This document shows positions 32,152 through 41,260 of a stretch of DNA of 64,000 bases, one piece after another. The position numbers and the translations under genes are program-made. Positions within the stretch are counted from its first letter, which is position 1, and the number at the start of each line of letters is the position of its first letter. A model generated the notes under the pieces. It was not told the DNA's origin. It made no database searches and saw only the letters and a program-made list of their open reading frames with translations. The stretch comes from Nitzschia sp. DOCU1 (lineage: Eukaryota > Bacillariophyta > Bacillariophyceae > Bacillariales > Bacillariaceae), in assembly GCA_951394045.1 (NCBI GenBank), contig OX596001.1:1116001-1180000 (forward strand), in the 5' to 3' direction.

Positions 32152-32372
32152 CTATCGAAGATAGGCTGCTACACGTTGTCTCGGTTCGGTGCCTGTATTC
32201 CCAAGGGGACGTATCGGACTTCCAACTTCTTGTGAGAAGCCGCCACTAGTCCTATTCCATCCCTCCCTATTCTACTCATACTGGTGGTGGGTCTCAGACA
32301 GGGCTTATAGGTTTAGATCGAGTCTTCGGTCCTGCCAGTGGGACCTGTCTGCTCTTTCTTCACAATTTCGCC
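32152..32372 (-). repeat. Retrotransposon split repeat B2
   Basis: 221 bp, direct repeat of 32619-32839 (offset 467; one difference seen, near 32236). In element orientation (minus strand) this is the outermost 3' copy. A 22-bp spacer separates it from A2. Confidence 0.85.
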
Positions 32373-32394
32373 AAGAGCGGGTGTGGAGGGCGGG

Positions 32395-32618
32395 TCTTGC
32401 AAACTTGTTTGCCTGTGATGGAAATACTATGGTTGCAATCGAACGCGGCGCTGCTGCCATTTCAGGGCTGCATCGTCGTCCATTCGATTTGCGGGCATGT
32501 CGCTGCCACTTCGGTTGGTCGTCAACGTCCTACACGAGGGCAGACTGGCCGGACAGCACCGGGCGGCTCGTTGCACGCCCGGTGGGGTCATCCGAGACTC
32601 GCCTTACGTGCGCTGTGC
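32395..32618 (-). repeat. Retrotransposon split repeat A2
   Basis: 224 bp matching 59017-59240 with no indel (constant offset 26622). This links the two ends of one element separated by 20 kb of inserted DNA. Confidence 0.9.
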
Positions 32619-32839
32619 CTATCGAAGATAGGCTGCTACACGTTGTCTCGGTTCGGTGCCTGTATTCCCAAGGGGACGTATCGGACTTCCAACTTCTTGT
32701 GAGACGCCGCCACTAGTCCTATTCCATCCCTCCCTATTCTACTCATACTGGTGGTGGGTCTCAGACAGGGCTTATAGGTTTAGATCGAGTCTTCGGTCCT
32801 GCCAGTGGGACCTGTCTGCTCTTTCTTCACAATTTCGCC
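32619..32839 (-). repeat. Retrotransposon split repeat B1
   Basis: Second 221-bp B copy, directly joined to A2. Together the minus-strand order is B1-A2-B2, the 3' arrangement of PAT/Ngaro-type split direct repeats. Confidence 0.85.
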
Positions 32840-33157
32840 CTCTGATCCGCCCTAGCGGATTCCAGAAGTGGACCCCCCAGCACAGTAGAGAGCGTAGCTC
32901 GGCACCTGGCCGGGGAGGCCGGCCAGGCGGTCTTCAACTCGGTGTATTCGGCGCCGTGGGGCGCCCGGAAACCCATGGACCGGTAATAGTTGGGACCGAG
33001 TGGTCCAGCTAGCGAGCAGAAGGCAGTATCGTGTCGGGGACACGGTGGGGGGGAGGCTAGCTGGGCCCAATTCCTTCAAAATAAAGTAAAAATACCGCTT
33101 GTGTTGCCTGCGAAATCCGAGAAATTTTTCCACACGTCACACTAAAATACCTCAAAT
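32840..33157 (-). other. Retrotransposon 3' non-coding region
   Basis: Lies between the YR stop codon (33158-33160) and B1. GC-rich near B1, no coding frame. Confidence 0.6.
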
Positions 33158-33250
33158 CTAGCCCCCCACGTTGTGGAACATGCGGTGAGTGGCCATTTCT
33201 TCGGAGATGCCGGCCGTGAGGGCCCCGATTTGTGAGTGGATGTAGGTCAT
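33158..33250 (-). pseudogene. Tyrosine recombinase, C-terminal fragment
   Basis: The minus-strand translation is MTYIHSQIGALTAG, a further 16 residues and a stop. It supplies the missing nucleophile tyrosine for the fragment at 53635-54584. That fragment ends natively at GRWSSTTW. Joining across one AT copy gives a seven-residue spacing between GRW and Tyr, as in DIRS-type recombinases such as GRWSSxTxxxY. The gene is therefore inactive only because of the insertion. Confidence 0.9.
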
Positions 33251-33272
33251 CATCAGAGGGCCGGAAAATGCA
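33251..33272 (+). repeat. Left terminal inverted repeat
   Basis: 22 bp starting CATCAGAGGGCCGG, one mismatch to the right copy. The two ends and the adjoining flank form ATCAT / ATGAT around the element. Confidence 0.9.
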
Positions 33273-33881
33273 ATCTCGTACTATTGAATTTAAATTAGGT
33301 ATGCCCTATAGATTTGACTTAAGAATCCCACTCCACAATATTGCCCCCCAATCCTCAATTAGGAACAAATCATATCCCCCCCCCCCTCATGCCACCCTCA
33401 TCTCCCGAACCACGTCGCATCCATGCCACACATTCAAAGTCTGCCCTCAAATCCGACATCGCACCAACATTCCCTTTCACATTCATCATCCACACTTTCA
33501 ACCCAGTACTCTAATCCTGAACCACATCCACTACCCGTGCATCCAACCTATGATGTAACCATAAAGATTGGACCAACCCCCCGCATTCCTATGTCAACCT
33601 CCCAGTCCCCATAAGCAAATTCCAGATTCTCTCAACTTTAGGAACTGCCCTTCCAACTTGGCCCTCTAACGTGAAATTCCCATCCTCTTTCCAAATTCTA
33701 TCTAGCAATCCATCTCAAATGCTACCGTTGCAACTCACTTACACGCCCCATCAACTGCCAATCCTATATCAACGGTAATCCCTGCCGCAAGTTTTTCACG
33801 CCCAATATCATTGTGGCATAAAAGACAAAACCCACTCCTCAACTTCCTACTACACACAAATCGCCCACTGCCTGCCACCAA
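33273..33881. other. Transposon left subterminal arm
   Basis: C- and A-rich, G-poor on the + strand, with a long C-run at about 33378. Many short ATGCCAC / CATCC(A) repeats may be transposase sites. A similar inverted C-run neighbourhood is at 53251-53259 on the right arm. Confidence 0.5.
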
Positions 33882-34277
33882 ATGCCGACTCCCAACAACA
33901 TTACCCAAGACCCAGAAGATACCTACTTCGATGCAGAGGGATTTCCGCAGCTTCCCCTATCGGAATTAGCAAAGCGTCTCCGTGACATGACCGCCCCTGT
34001 GGCCACCACGAACAACAACAAACGGGGAAGAATCAAAGTCCGCTCGCACTACCGCAAATGGCGCTCTTCTTATACCAAGAAAAAGACTCATACTCCACAT
34101 GAACCCAACCAATCTACTATATCACAGTGGCTTCATGGAACAGCCCAGCAAAAGAAGAAAAACCCAGAAAGCGCCATCAACCAGACACCCCAAATGCAAG
34201 CAGACCGCAGCCTTGCTATGTCCCTTCATATAACAGAAGTTCACAACTTTGTGGCACCTACCAACCAAACTAAGTAA
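33882..34277 (+). CDS. Small basic transposon protein
   Basis: A 131-aa frame starting MPTPNNITQDPEDTYFDAEGFPQLPLSELAKRLRDMT. Then comes a strongly basic segment (NNNKRGRIKVRSHYRKWRSSYTKKK) and QSTISQWLHG, which loosely resembles a PCNA-binding Q-x-x-I-x-x-W motif, followed by a Gln/Asn-rich tail. It may bind nucleic acid. No family recognised. It is convergent with the dioxygenase-like gene and is the first gene of the element's left arm. Confidence 0.5.
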   Translation: MPTPNNITQDPEDTYFDAEGFPQLPLSELAKRLRDMTAPVATTNNNKRGRIKVRSHYRKWRSSYTKKKTHTPHEPNQSTISQWLHGTAQQKKKNPESAINQTPQMQADRSLAMSLHITEVHNFVAPTNQTK

Positions 34278-34384
34278 GTATCATCCACTAATCAACGGTC
34301 TCCAACGATCCTACCGGACAGTACCACAACATTAATACTAGTAATAAAGAACTAGCTCAATCTATTCTTTATTTAATTTATTTA

Positions 34385-35383
34385 CTACAATCCTCCCACT
34401 CCATGCAATAATATATTCACCCGGTGAGGTGGGTCTGTATAGGTTGGATCTGCCATTATGGCAGCTGTAGCATGCTTGAACTTGGTGGGATCCCATATAA
34501 GAACAGCACCTGGAGGGACCTCCATTAGGTAGGGACTTCCGTGCCGCCCCCTAGTACCACCAAGTTTCTGATGCCAAATTTTCAACATCTTGCCATTGTC
34601 GAGGTTTAAAAATATCACGATGGGATATTCCGGACACCCCCACCTGGTCGTCTCGAGCTCGTCCGTATCCATATCCACGTGCAACTCTGGATCCTTCTTC
34701 CCAGCGGCAATAGCAGCTTGATTCTTGAAAGGCTTGATGTACGCAACATCACAATACCGTCTCTCCAACCACCCCATGACCTCCTTCAGTCCATCGATGA
34801 AACCCGAAGTGACCGGGCAACCATCCAACTTTATCCCCCATCGCCCACTTGCCTTTTGCTCAAACAGATATTTTCGACTGACCGCTCCGTTAAACATGGT
34901 CTCCCACTTGAATTCATCACCTTGTCGAGCCTTCTTCCTGCTCCTATCAAATAATTCACTGCGGATTGCTGTCAGCCCATCTTCATCGAAAACATCGTGC
35001 AACAAAATAAACCCAAGATCCTTGAACTCGTCCTCCCAATTATCGTATCGCAATCTCCTATATTTGACAGAACCATCGGGCAACTCCACCTTTTTCTTTG
35101 TATCTCGCCTAACCGTCCTGCTTGACAGCTTGTTTGCCATCCATGAGCCGAAAAGGAAACCAATCTCGTGAGCAACATCTCTTCCAGCTTCCAGCTTCAG
35201 CGACCGGTCTTTCAATTCTTCTCGTTTCTGCAGCAACATCTGCCTCAATCTTCGACCTTTACTCTTGCCATGCAAGACAACCTGTGTACGGAAATTGAAA
35301 TACCGCCTAGGGTAATCGGTAATAAAATCCTGTGGTGCCCCCACAGCTGGGACGGGTGGTGCAACTGCCTCCTCCATTTTCAA
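34385..35383 (-). CDS. 2OG-Fe(II) dioxygenase-like protein carried by the transposon
   Basis: A 332-aa single frame. The C-terminal half looks like a double-stranded beta-helix oxygenase. LHVDMD gives the H-x-D iron ligands (H235, D237). IVIFLNLDNG and VPPGAVLIWDPTKFKHAT follow, giving the distal iron His (H304), then HRVNILLHG with R321 as candidate 2-oxoglutarate-binding Arg. The 69-residue spacing between the iron ligands is normal for the superfamily. Residues 1-130 are helical and basic (HGKSKGRRLRQMLLQKREELKDRS). Substrate unknown. Known 2OG enzymes on eukaryotic transposons include TET/JBP nucleic-acid oxidases beside fungal KDZ elements, so a DNA- or RNA-modifying role is one possibility, but nothing here proves membership of that family. 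Confidence 0.65.
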   Translation of the reverse strand: MKMEEAVAPPVPAVGAPQDFITDYPRRYFNFRTQVVLHGKSKGRRLRQMLLQKREELKDRSLKLEAGRDVAHEIGFLFGSWMANKLSSRTVRRDTKKKVELPDGSVKYRRLRYDNWEDEFKDLGFILLHDVFDEDGLTAIRSELFDRSRKKARQGDEFKWETMFNGAVSRKYLFEQKASGRWGIKLDGCPVTSGFIDGLKEVMGWLERRYCDVAYIKPFKNQAAIAAGKKDPELHVDMDTDELETTRWGCPEYPIVIFLNLDNGKMLKIWHQKLGGTRGRHGSPYLMEVPPGAVLIWDPTKFKHATAAIMADPTYTDPPHRVNILLHGVGGL

Positions 35384-36026
35384 TCTACAACGACTGCCAC
35401 AACAAATTCATCACTTACCCTTTGCTTCTATTCCAACAACCTTCTTCGCCAAGCAACGGCTCCAACACAACAACCAATCAGACTTCTCAAATTTTGATAT
35501 GCCCATGCAATGATTTCTGAAGGGTCACCCAATGGGCCGGTTCCATCTTTTGAAATACGGTATCCAATCAAAGAGGATTTATCCACCTGATCCCACCAAT
35601 GAAAACGGCTGCCAAAATAATCACATATGCCCACTGTCCTATCCACCACACTATTCGAGCTAGTCAAGAAAATCCGTTTGAAGGAACACATAATCCTCTC
35701 AAGGTAACCGATTATCCAACCAACGCCACAGACACGATAATACAAAGGAAATAAAATCAGCCAATCGTAGACCCATTAATTTAATACGCCCTTTCATCGA
35801 TTTCTAAACGGTCACACAATGAGCCGTCGAGACAAGTTTTTACTCAGTACTGCAGAAGTGTCTAATCCACCTACCCGTGTAGAAAACCTACCACGAAATC
35901 ATTTTTGGTGAGTGGAATGAATCGAATCGACCCATCTCTATCCTGGTATGCAGGGTCCAGGATGCGGCAGCAGCCCAACACCATCACAGAAAATCCGTTT
36001 GAAGGCTCACATAATCCTTTCCAAAC
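35384..36026. other. Intergenic region with two M1-M2 repeat pairs
   Basis: Between the divergent dioxygenase-like gene and ORF1. M1 copies (core GGTCAC[AC]CAAT) lie at 35493-35539 and 35782-35826. M2 copies (core AATCCGTTTGAAGG..CACATAATCC) lie at 35668-35696 and 35988-36017, the last only 9 bp before the ORF1 ATG. The 105-codon minus-strand frame at 35428-35745 seems to be a decayed protein that runs through the first pair. Confidence 0.6.
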
Positions 36027-39000
36027 ATGACCTCATCCTACAAACGCTCGGGTGGTCGAACCGAGCCGACCCTTTCTGTGGATGTTCAAGGCGTCGCCTC
36101 TATCCACCTTACTAAGAGGAGCTTTATTTATCGTGCAATCAGCGCCGTATACACACAAGAGACCGATCAACGGCGAGCCCTTGTGTTCTTTTTTAACAAA
36201 AAAGTTCTTCTTCCAACATCCTCGATTGGCGCTGACACAATCATCGTCACAGCAAACCAACGAGCAGAATCCCTTGATGTCCAAGAAACAACCTTCCTCC
36301 ACAGCCGCGATCCTAAACTATTGGTACTACATCAATTTGTTTACGACGAACTTTCAACTCGGTACAAATGTAACCGGGAAAAGAAAAATGCGTCCATGAG
36401 AAGGCTTCGTAATGGACGAAAACCCCCTCGTCGCGACTACAACATCCTCTACATCGGAATGGAACGCCCTGGCTATGTTCGAAATATTGAAACTTTGTAC
36501 CAAGAGGCGACAAAGCTACCATCCTCCCTACGGCAGCGGATACGAGATGAAGCGCGGATTGTTGCAACTGAAAACGATGGAATTCAACGGCGGGTTTACA
36601 CTGTCAATCGCAATCCTACCAATTCCAGGTTCCACTATGACATGGACCTGACGAGCTACCGACGGGCAAAGCCGTTCCCACCCGAGCTTATCTTCAACGA
36701 GGTTTACGTTGACTACATTTGGATGCCATCGGAGTATTTGTTGGGCATCATTAGCAGAGATTTTTGTCAAAGTTTCCTTCCTGACTTGGCATCGGGCCGG
36801 ATGCCGAAGGGAGGTCGAGTGTACCTACCCCTCTCCTTCCCAATTTTGCAGAGGATCTTCGAGAATTGGACTCCATTTCTGGAATGTCATTTCCTTTTAC
36901 GATTTCTGCGACCGGATCAGGAAGAGGAGATGGTGCTCAAAAGAGTTACCGACAGCTTGGATCTTAAATTGCTAGGAAAGGACGATGGGGTACTGCCCAA
37001 CGGTGTCCTAAGGAGCGAGGTGGAAGAACTCCTGGAGACTACCTGCGTCACCAAACCTTCACTACTCTACGAATTGCTCCCGCTATGCTTCCCTGATGCT
37101 ACTTTAAGGTGCCGTTTTCTCTGCCTAAGTCGTCGCGAGGCCAGCGATGTGCCTGAGGCACAACCAGCCAACCTTGTAAATAATAGCAGGGATCAAGTGA
37201 CTTGTCCTTTTTGCCATTTGTACCTGCGTCCAAGGCGCATGTGTTGCCAGTCCCTGTCATTGCGCTCGCCAGCCAGGTCTGCTGTCGAGCGGGCAGTGAA
37301 GACCGATTGGTGGACCGGTGTTATCCCGGATGACGATGAAGACAATCAGAGCTGTGATGACGGCTCTAGCTGTGAATGGCAAGAGAGGGAAACCAAGAAA
37401 GACCGGGTTGTAAAACCTCCATCAAACCCACGCCACAACGATCGCCCAACAAAGGCCAAGATGATGCAGGGAGATCATGATGCTGTCAACCGCACAATCG
37501 AAAAAGAAATGAAGATGGCCGACTCAACCTCGGGACCAAAGGGGACGCTGGCCATTCTACCACGGGACCAAAAGATGTCATCGACCATGCTGCGTCGCAA
37601 TTTCCGCCTCGCCAACGAGCAATTGATAAAAAGCAATTTCGGGCCTGAGAGCTACTGGGTTGAAAAATCGGACAAAATCTCGTGCACCCTTTGGTTCGGT
37701 TTGCGAGAGAAGGTGCACACGGTGTCGGGCCGAGGCTTCTTAGAAGAGTTCGCCAAGAGGTACAACATTACACCAGAAATCATGGCAAACAATGTCGACC
37801 ATTTGTTCCTCAATAGCAACCGACCCTGTGTGATCAACACTCATGATGTTGCCGGTATTCAAGACAAAGCACTGGGGTCTCTCATCAAGATGCCTGCTTC
37901 CCTGCTCGGCTGCTCCTACCTGGTTCAGCTCGACTGGGCGATGGACAGCCTTCTCTCGCATGCAGACGAGATGATCGACAATTCGAGCATAGACTCCTTC
38001 CGCAATGTTATCGCACAGCACAATGGTAGTTGTCCAAGAGCAGGCCAGTCTTGGAAGCGGGCCAATGGGGTTGGTGTCGCAACCCCAGGTCTATTCGCAA
38101 GTTCCAAAATCCTGTCCGATTCCTACCGGAGTGCCCTCTTTAGGCTGAATGTGATCGCTCACCACCAGATTTTGGAGATTATGGTGGGGCATCTAGCCGA
38201 ATATGATCGCCAGAGCCGCAATGACAATACCCGTCTAAAGGTGGTCAAGGAGTGGTTAGATTTCCTTTTACCTGTGTCTCTTTCGTTGGAACAAAGGAAT
38301 CTATGCACAACTGGTCTACGAATTTCGGATGCCGTTTCGGTTTTGATAGGTAGCGCATATCTACATTTCGACTCAATGAACGGAGCAAAGGTCGGTCATT
38401 CAGACCAAGTGACGGTCGTGACAAAACAGATTGATTGGCGCAACCATGTTAAGAGGGAGGAAAACATTTCCAAACTCTTGTCAAGCCAGGTGCCCCTTGT
38501 TGGCTCCTCTGTCACAGTGGTCAACTACGGTCGGTCAATTAACGATTCTCAGGCAGCGCAGATGGAGGGACTTGCCGACATCGATGACCCTCTCATCAAG
38601 GAAATGATGGCACTAAATGAGGTTGACTTCTGGCAGGATGCAAGCAAACTGGACCAACCACAGCACTTCCAACGCTTTTCCGAAAACCTCAACCCACGAA
38701 TGACAGTTGGATATGACTACCCGTTCCAACATCAAGCCATACCAGAGTCTGCCAACCGGTCTTGGTACATTGGATCATTTGTCAACGTCTGGGCTCGTTT
38801 TGTGCGAATGTACTCACCAGTCGTCACTTTCCGCCACACCGCATCTTTTGTAGCATTCATCACCAGAGAATGCAATGGTCAAACACTGATCATCGGGTTA
38901 ATGGAACAGGAGTTGAATAAGGGGCGCCGGGTCGAGACGGAAACCATTCTAAGAGACTTAAGAGTGGAGGCCTTATACGAATGGTTATCACTTCAGGTCA

Positions 39001-39749
39001 TTGGCAACCGTGGTCATTCCGGGGTGATATCGTGTAAAGACTTTCGGTACCAAAAAATTGACCGGATGTTGTTCGATGTTGATACAAAGGGTTTGGACAA
39101 AAGCCGAAAGGACTGTGGACTCTTCATTTGTTTTTTGACAAGTCAATTTGAGTTGTTAAATGGTAACCAACAGTCACAGCAGGAAGCCTTGCAGATGCTT
39201 ACCTCCGCCGAGTACCGTAAGCAAAAACTGGGCAAGCGTGTGACCGAGAATATACAACTTGGATGTGTGAGGTTAAGTGTGGGGATCCAGTTGGCAGCAT
39301 GTCTTATGCTGATCCCCCTTCCCTACGCTACATGGGCAATGCTTACTAAGGGATCATCAGGCTTCTACAAGGCTGTGGAATACCTTGCAGGTGAAAGTAC
39401 CGGGGACTCCCTTTCCACCTCCGAGGCAAATGCCATTGCAAACAAAACAATAAGTGTCCTCCGTCGACATTCGGTCTATGCAACCATGTCCTGGCTGGAC
39501 CAATGCTGCTGCCTTTTCCACCGATGGCAGATTACTGAGGATGACCGCCGCAAAAAAGATCTCATTCTGTGGTCAAATGACGGGGCACTGTATACCCCCA
39601 TCCGGGTAAAAGAGGGTACCAAGAAAACCTGGATACAATTCTTATCCAAGGAGCGTCAATGGGAGAGTTTGGAGAATGCAATTGGAAGGTTTGTTGGTGA
39701 CTGGAATGGGGTGGCTACGGTGGATGGCGGACTGATTGGCTGTATTTGA
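36027..39749 (+). CDS. Transposon ORF1, 1240-aa protein of unknown function
   Basis: A single frame from an ATG 9 bp after an M2 repeat. Residues 1-370 are mixed alpha/beta. About 390-415 is a CPFCHLYLRPRRMCC cluster (probable zinc site). About 430-510 is acidic then basic linker. A long helical middle follows (LRLNVIAHHQILEIMVGHLAEYDRQ). Near the C-terminus SRKDCGLFICFLTSQFELL (C1030) resembles the N/D-C-G-[LV]-[FY] catalytic-Cys box of C48 (Ulp1-type) peptidases. The nearest upstream His (H997, in NRGHSGV) is closer than usual in C48, so catalytic identity is weak. C48 proteases are common companions of eukaryotic DNA transposases. Convergent with ORF2, about 1.5 kb apart once the assembly repeat is removed. 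Confidence 0.7.
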   Translation: MTSSYKRSGGRTEPTLSVDVQGVASIHLTKRSFIYRAISAVYTQETDQRRALVFFFNKKVLLPTSSIGADTIIVTANQRAESLDVQETTFLHSRDPKLLVLHQFVYDELSTRYKCNREKKNASMRRLRNGRKPPRRDYNILYIGMERPGYVRNIETLYQEATKLPSSLRQRIRDEARIVATENDGIQRRVYTVNRNPTNSRFHYDMDLTSYRRAKPFPPELIFNEVYVDYIWMPSEYLLGIISRDFCQSFLPDLASGRMPKGGRVYLPLSFPILQRIFENWTPFLECHFLLRFLRPDQEEEMVLKRVTDSLDLKLLGKDDGVLPNGVLRSEVEELLETTCVTKPSLLYELLPLCFPDATLRCRFLCLSRREASDVPEAQPANLVNNSRDQVTCPFCHLYLRPRRMCCQSLSLRSPARSAVERAVKTDWWTGVIPDDDEDNQSCDDGSSCEWQERETKKDRVVKPPSNPRHNDRPTKAKMMQGDHDAVNRTIEKEMKMADSTSGPKGTLAILPRDQKMSSTMLRRNFRLANEQLIKSNFGPESYWVEKSDKISCTLWFGLREKVHTVSGRGFLEEFAKRYNITPEIMANNVDHLFLNSNRPCVINTHDVAGIQDKALGSLIKMPASLLGCSYLVQLDWAMDSLLSHADEMIDNSSIDSFRNVIAQHNGSCPRAGQSWKRANGVGVATPGLFASSKILSDSYRSALFRLNVIAHHQILEIMVGHLAEYDRQSRNDNTRLKVVKEWLDFLLPVSLSLEQRNLCTTGLRISDAVSVLIGSAYLHFDSMNGAKVGHSDQVTVVTKQIDWRNHVKREENISKLLSSQVPLVGSSVTVVNYGRSINDSQAAQMEGLADIDDPLIKEMMALNEVDFWQDASKLDQPQHFQRFSENLNPRMTVGYDYPFQHQAIPESANRSWYIGSFVNVWARFVRMYSPVVTFRHTASFVAFITRECNGQTLIIGLMEQELNKGRRVETETILRDLRVEALYEWLSLQVIGNRGHSGVISCKDFRYQKIDRMLFDVDTKGLDKSRKDCGLFICFLTSQFELLNGNQQSQQEALQMLTSAEYRKQKLGKRVTENIQLGCVRLSVGIQLAACLMLIPLPYATWAMLTKGSSGFYKAVEYLAGESTGDSLSTSEANAIANKTISVLRRHSVYATMSWLDQCCCLFHRWQITEDDRRKKDLILWSNDGALYTPIRVKEGTKKTWIQFLSKERQWESLENAIGRFVGDWNGVATVDGGLIGCI

Positions 39750-39809
39750 ATAAAGGTTAAAGATCAAACAATAGAACCGTTTCCACTGTAGAGTTACACT
39801 TAATCATAA

Positions 39810-39963
39810 ATAAATCCATTTGAGGGAACTAATAATCCTTGACTGGTAGCCGATAATCCACATATGGGAACACAGGTCATAATGCAAACACAAAAAAACC
39901 CTATCGCAGAGGACTGATATAATATGCCCCATCATAGGTTTCTAAATGGTCACACAATAGGGG
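39810..39963. repeat. M2-M1 repeat pair downstream of ORF1
   Basis: M2 at 39813-39839 (AAATCCATTTGAGGG..ACTAATAATCC) and M1 at 39921-39963 (TTTCTAAATGGTCACACAAT). They are in the same orientation as the upstream copies but in the opposite order. Repeated at 44597-44747 in the duplicated block. Confidence 0.65.
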
Positions 39964-41045
39964 GAAGAGATGGTCGGCACAAATTGGCTCATAATGTGAC
40001 CCCTCAGAAGGGCATATGCTGCACTTACCAACCACTCGTGCCACGTACCAACTTTTGGAAACTATAGAATAAAGTCCCAACTTTACATAGCCGTATCTTT
40101 CCATGCAGGCATCTGTTTCAAAATTGAAAGGTGTCATAAGATGAAGATTTGCGACACGTACATGGTAATTTGATAACATTTTGGGATATGATTTTATTGA
40201 AGGAGTAATGTAGCTTTTTGGGGACCACAATGTTCTTTGGTACTCTTTGACCTAACATTCCTCGACAATAGCGATATAGATGGTATGATTGAACTCACGC
40301 CGTTCACCTGCTGGTTAAATTTGTGAGGAATGTTTGCTGTAGGCAAACTAACAGGGCACAACTTTTACAATTGCCAGACACGTTTTTCCTTTTCCTTGAA
40401 TATGGGGTCCATTTCTAGGGGCCGTCTTTAAGATCACACATCTTTTGACATAGGCACAAGATTGATTATAGCAAGGACTCGTTAGATGCGCAATTAAAAT
40501 GCTAACTTGGAAACTTGATAACATAGTGGATTAAGGATTTATTGGAGGAGGAGTGTTACTTTAGGTGGACAACAATGGTCTCTTGTACTCTATGACATAA
40601 CATTACTCAACCAAACGGATATCAAACGTATAGTTAAATTGATATTGTTGACCTTCCAGTTGTAATTACAAGCATTTGTTAATGAGGTCAAACTATGGTG
40701 GTTTACCTATTACCATTACACGGACCCACTTATTCAAATGCACAAATGGGGTGTTTGTTTCAGCTAGCCCGCTTCAAAGACCCATATCTTTGGGCCCAGG
40801 AACTCATTCATACGTAGCGAGGCATTTTTAGATGCTGAATTACAAAATGTATATGATGAATTGATAATATGTTGGAATAGAGCTGTATTGGAGGTGCACA
40901 GCCTATTATTAGGCAACACTCAGTGACTTTGCTATCTTACCTGCCTCTTTATTTGAAAACTGCCATATACACGACAACATAAAGTTAGGATCCTAACCTT
41001 CCCTGCTGACTTCCTGAAAATATTTGGCTGGGATCGAAAGGATGT
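39901..41045 (-). repeat. Three degenerate ~340-bp tandem copies of a coding module
   Basis: The first copy holds a 109-codon minus-strand frame (39901-40230). Its N-terminal part WSPKSYITPSIKSYPKMLSN is matched by stop-containing translations of DNA near 40485-40565 and near 40826-40900. Nucleotide matches such as TAACATT(C/A)CTC recur at the same period. The 109-aa frame has a CSICPSEGSHYEPICADH Cys/His cluster and may be the least decayed copy of a small zinc-type protein. Exact copy at 44685-45829. Confidence 0.55.
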
Positions 41046-41260
41046 ACTCAATGAAGTACCATTACTGACTTGTGAGAGAGTGGACTTCATAGTTTAGAAT
41101 TTTGGTACCTAGCTCAACCCAGGTAATGATGCGCATGTGCGCGCAAAGGGGATATTGTGGGCTCGATGTACTACATAACTCATGGATTAAAGTAGGAATG
41201 CAGTGCTTCTTGTTTGTGTAATACTAATTTCAAGCGTACATTCATAGTTGTTTTCAAACA

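Larger units (their letters stand above)
32152..33250 (-). mobile_element. YR retrotransposon, 3' part (separated by insertion)
   Basis: Holds the last 30 codons of the tyrosine recombinase, its 3' non-coding sequence and B1-A2-B2. It continues the element at 53635-59240; the two parts together make about 6.7 kb. The separation is caused by the TIR transposon at 33251-53634. Confidence 0.88.

Noticed and set aside
32152..32839. Two B repeats as LTRs of a small retrotransposon
   Set aside because: The DNA between them is only the A repeat and a spacer, and the A repeat recurs at the gag end of a YR element; split direct repeats explain it better.
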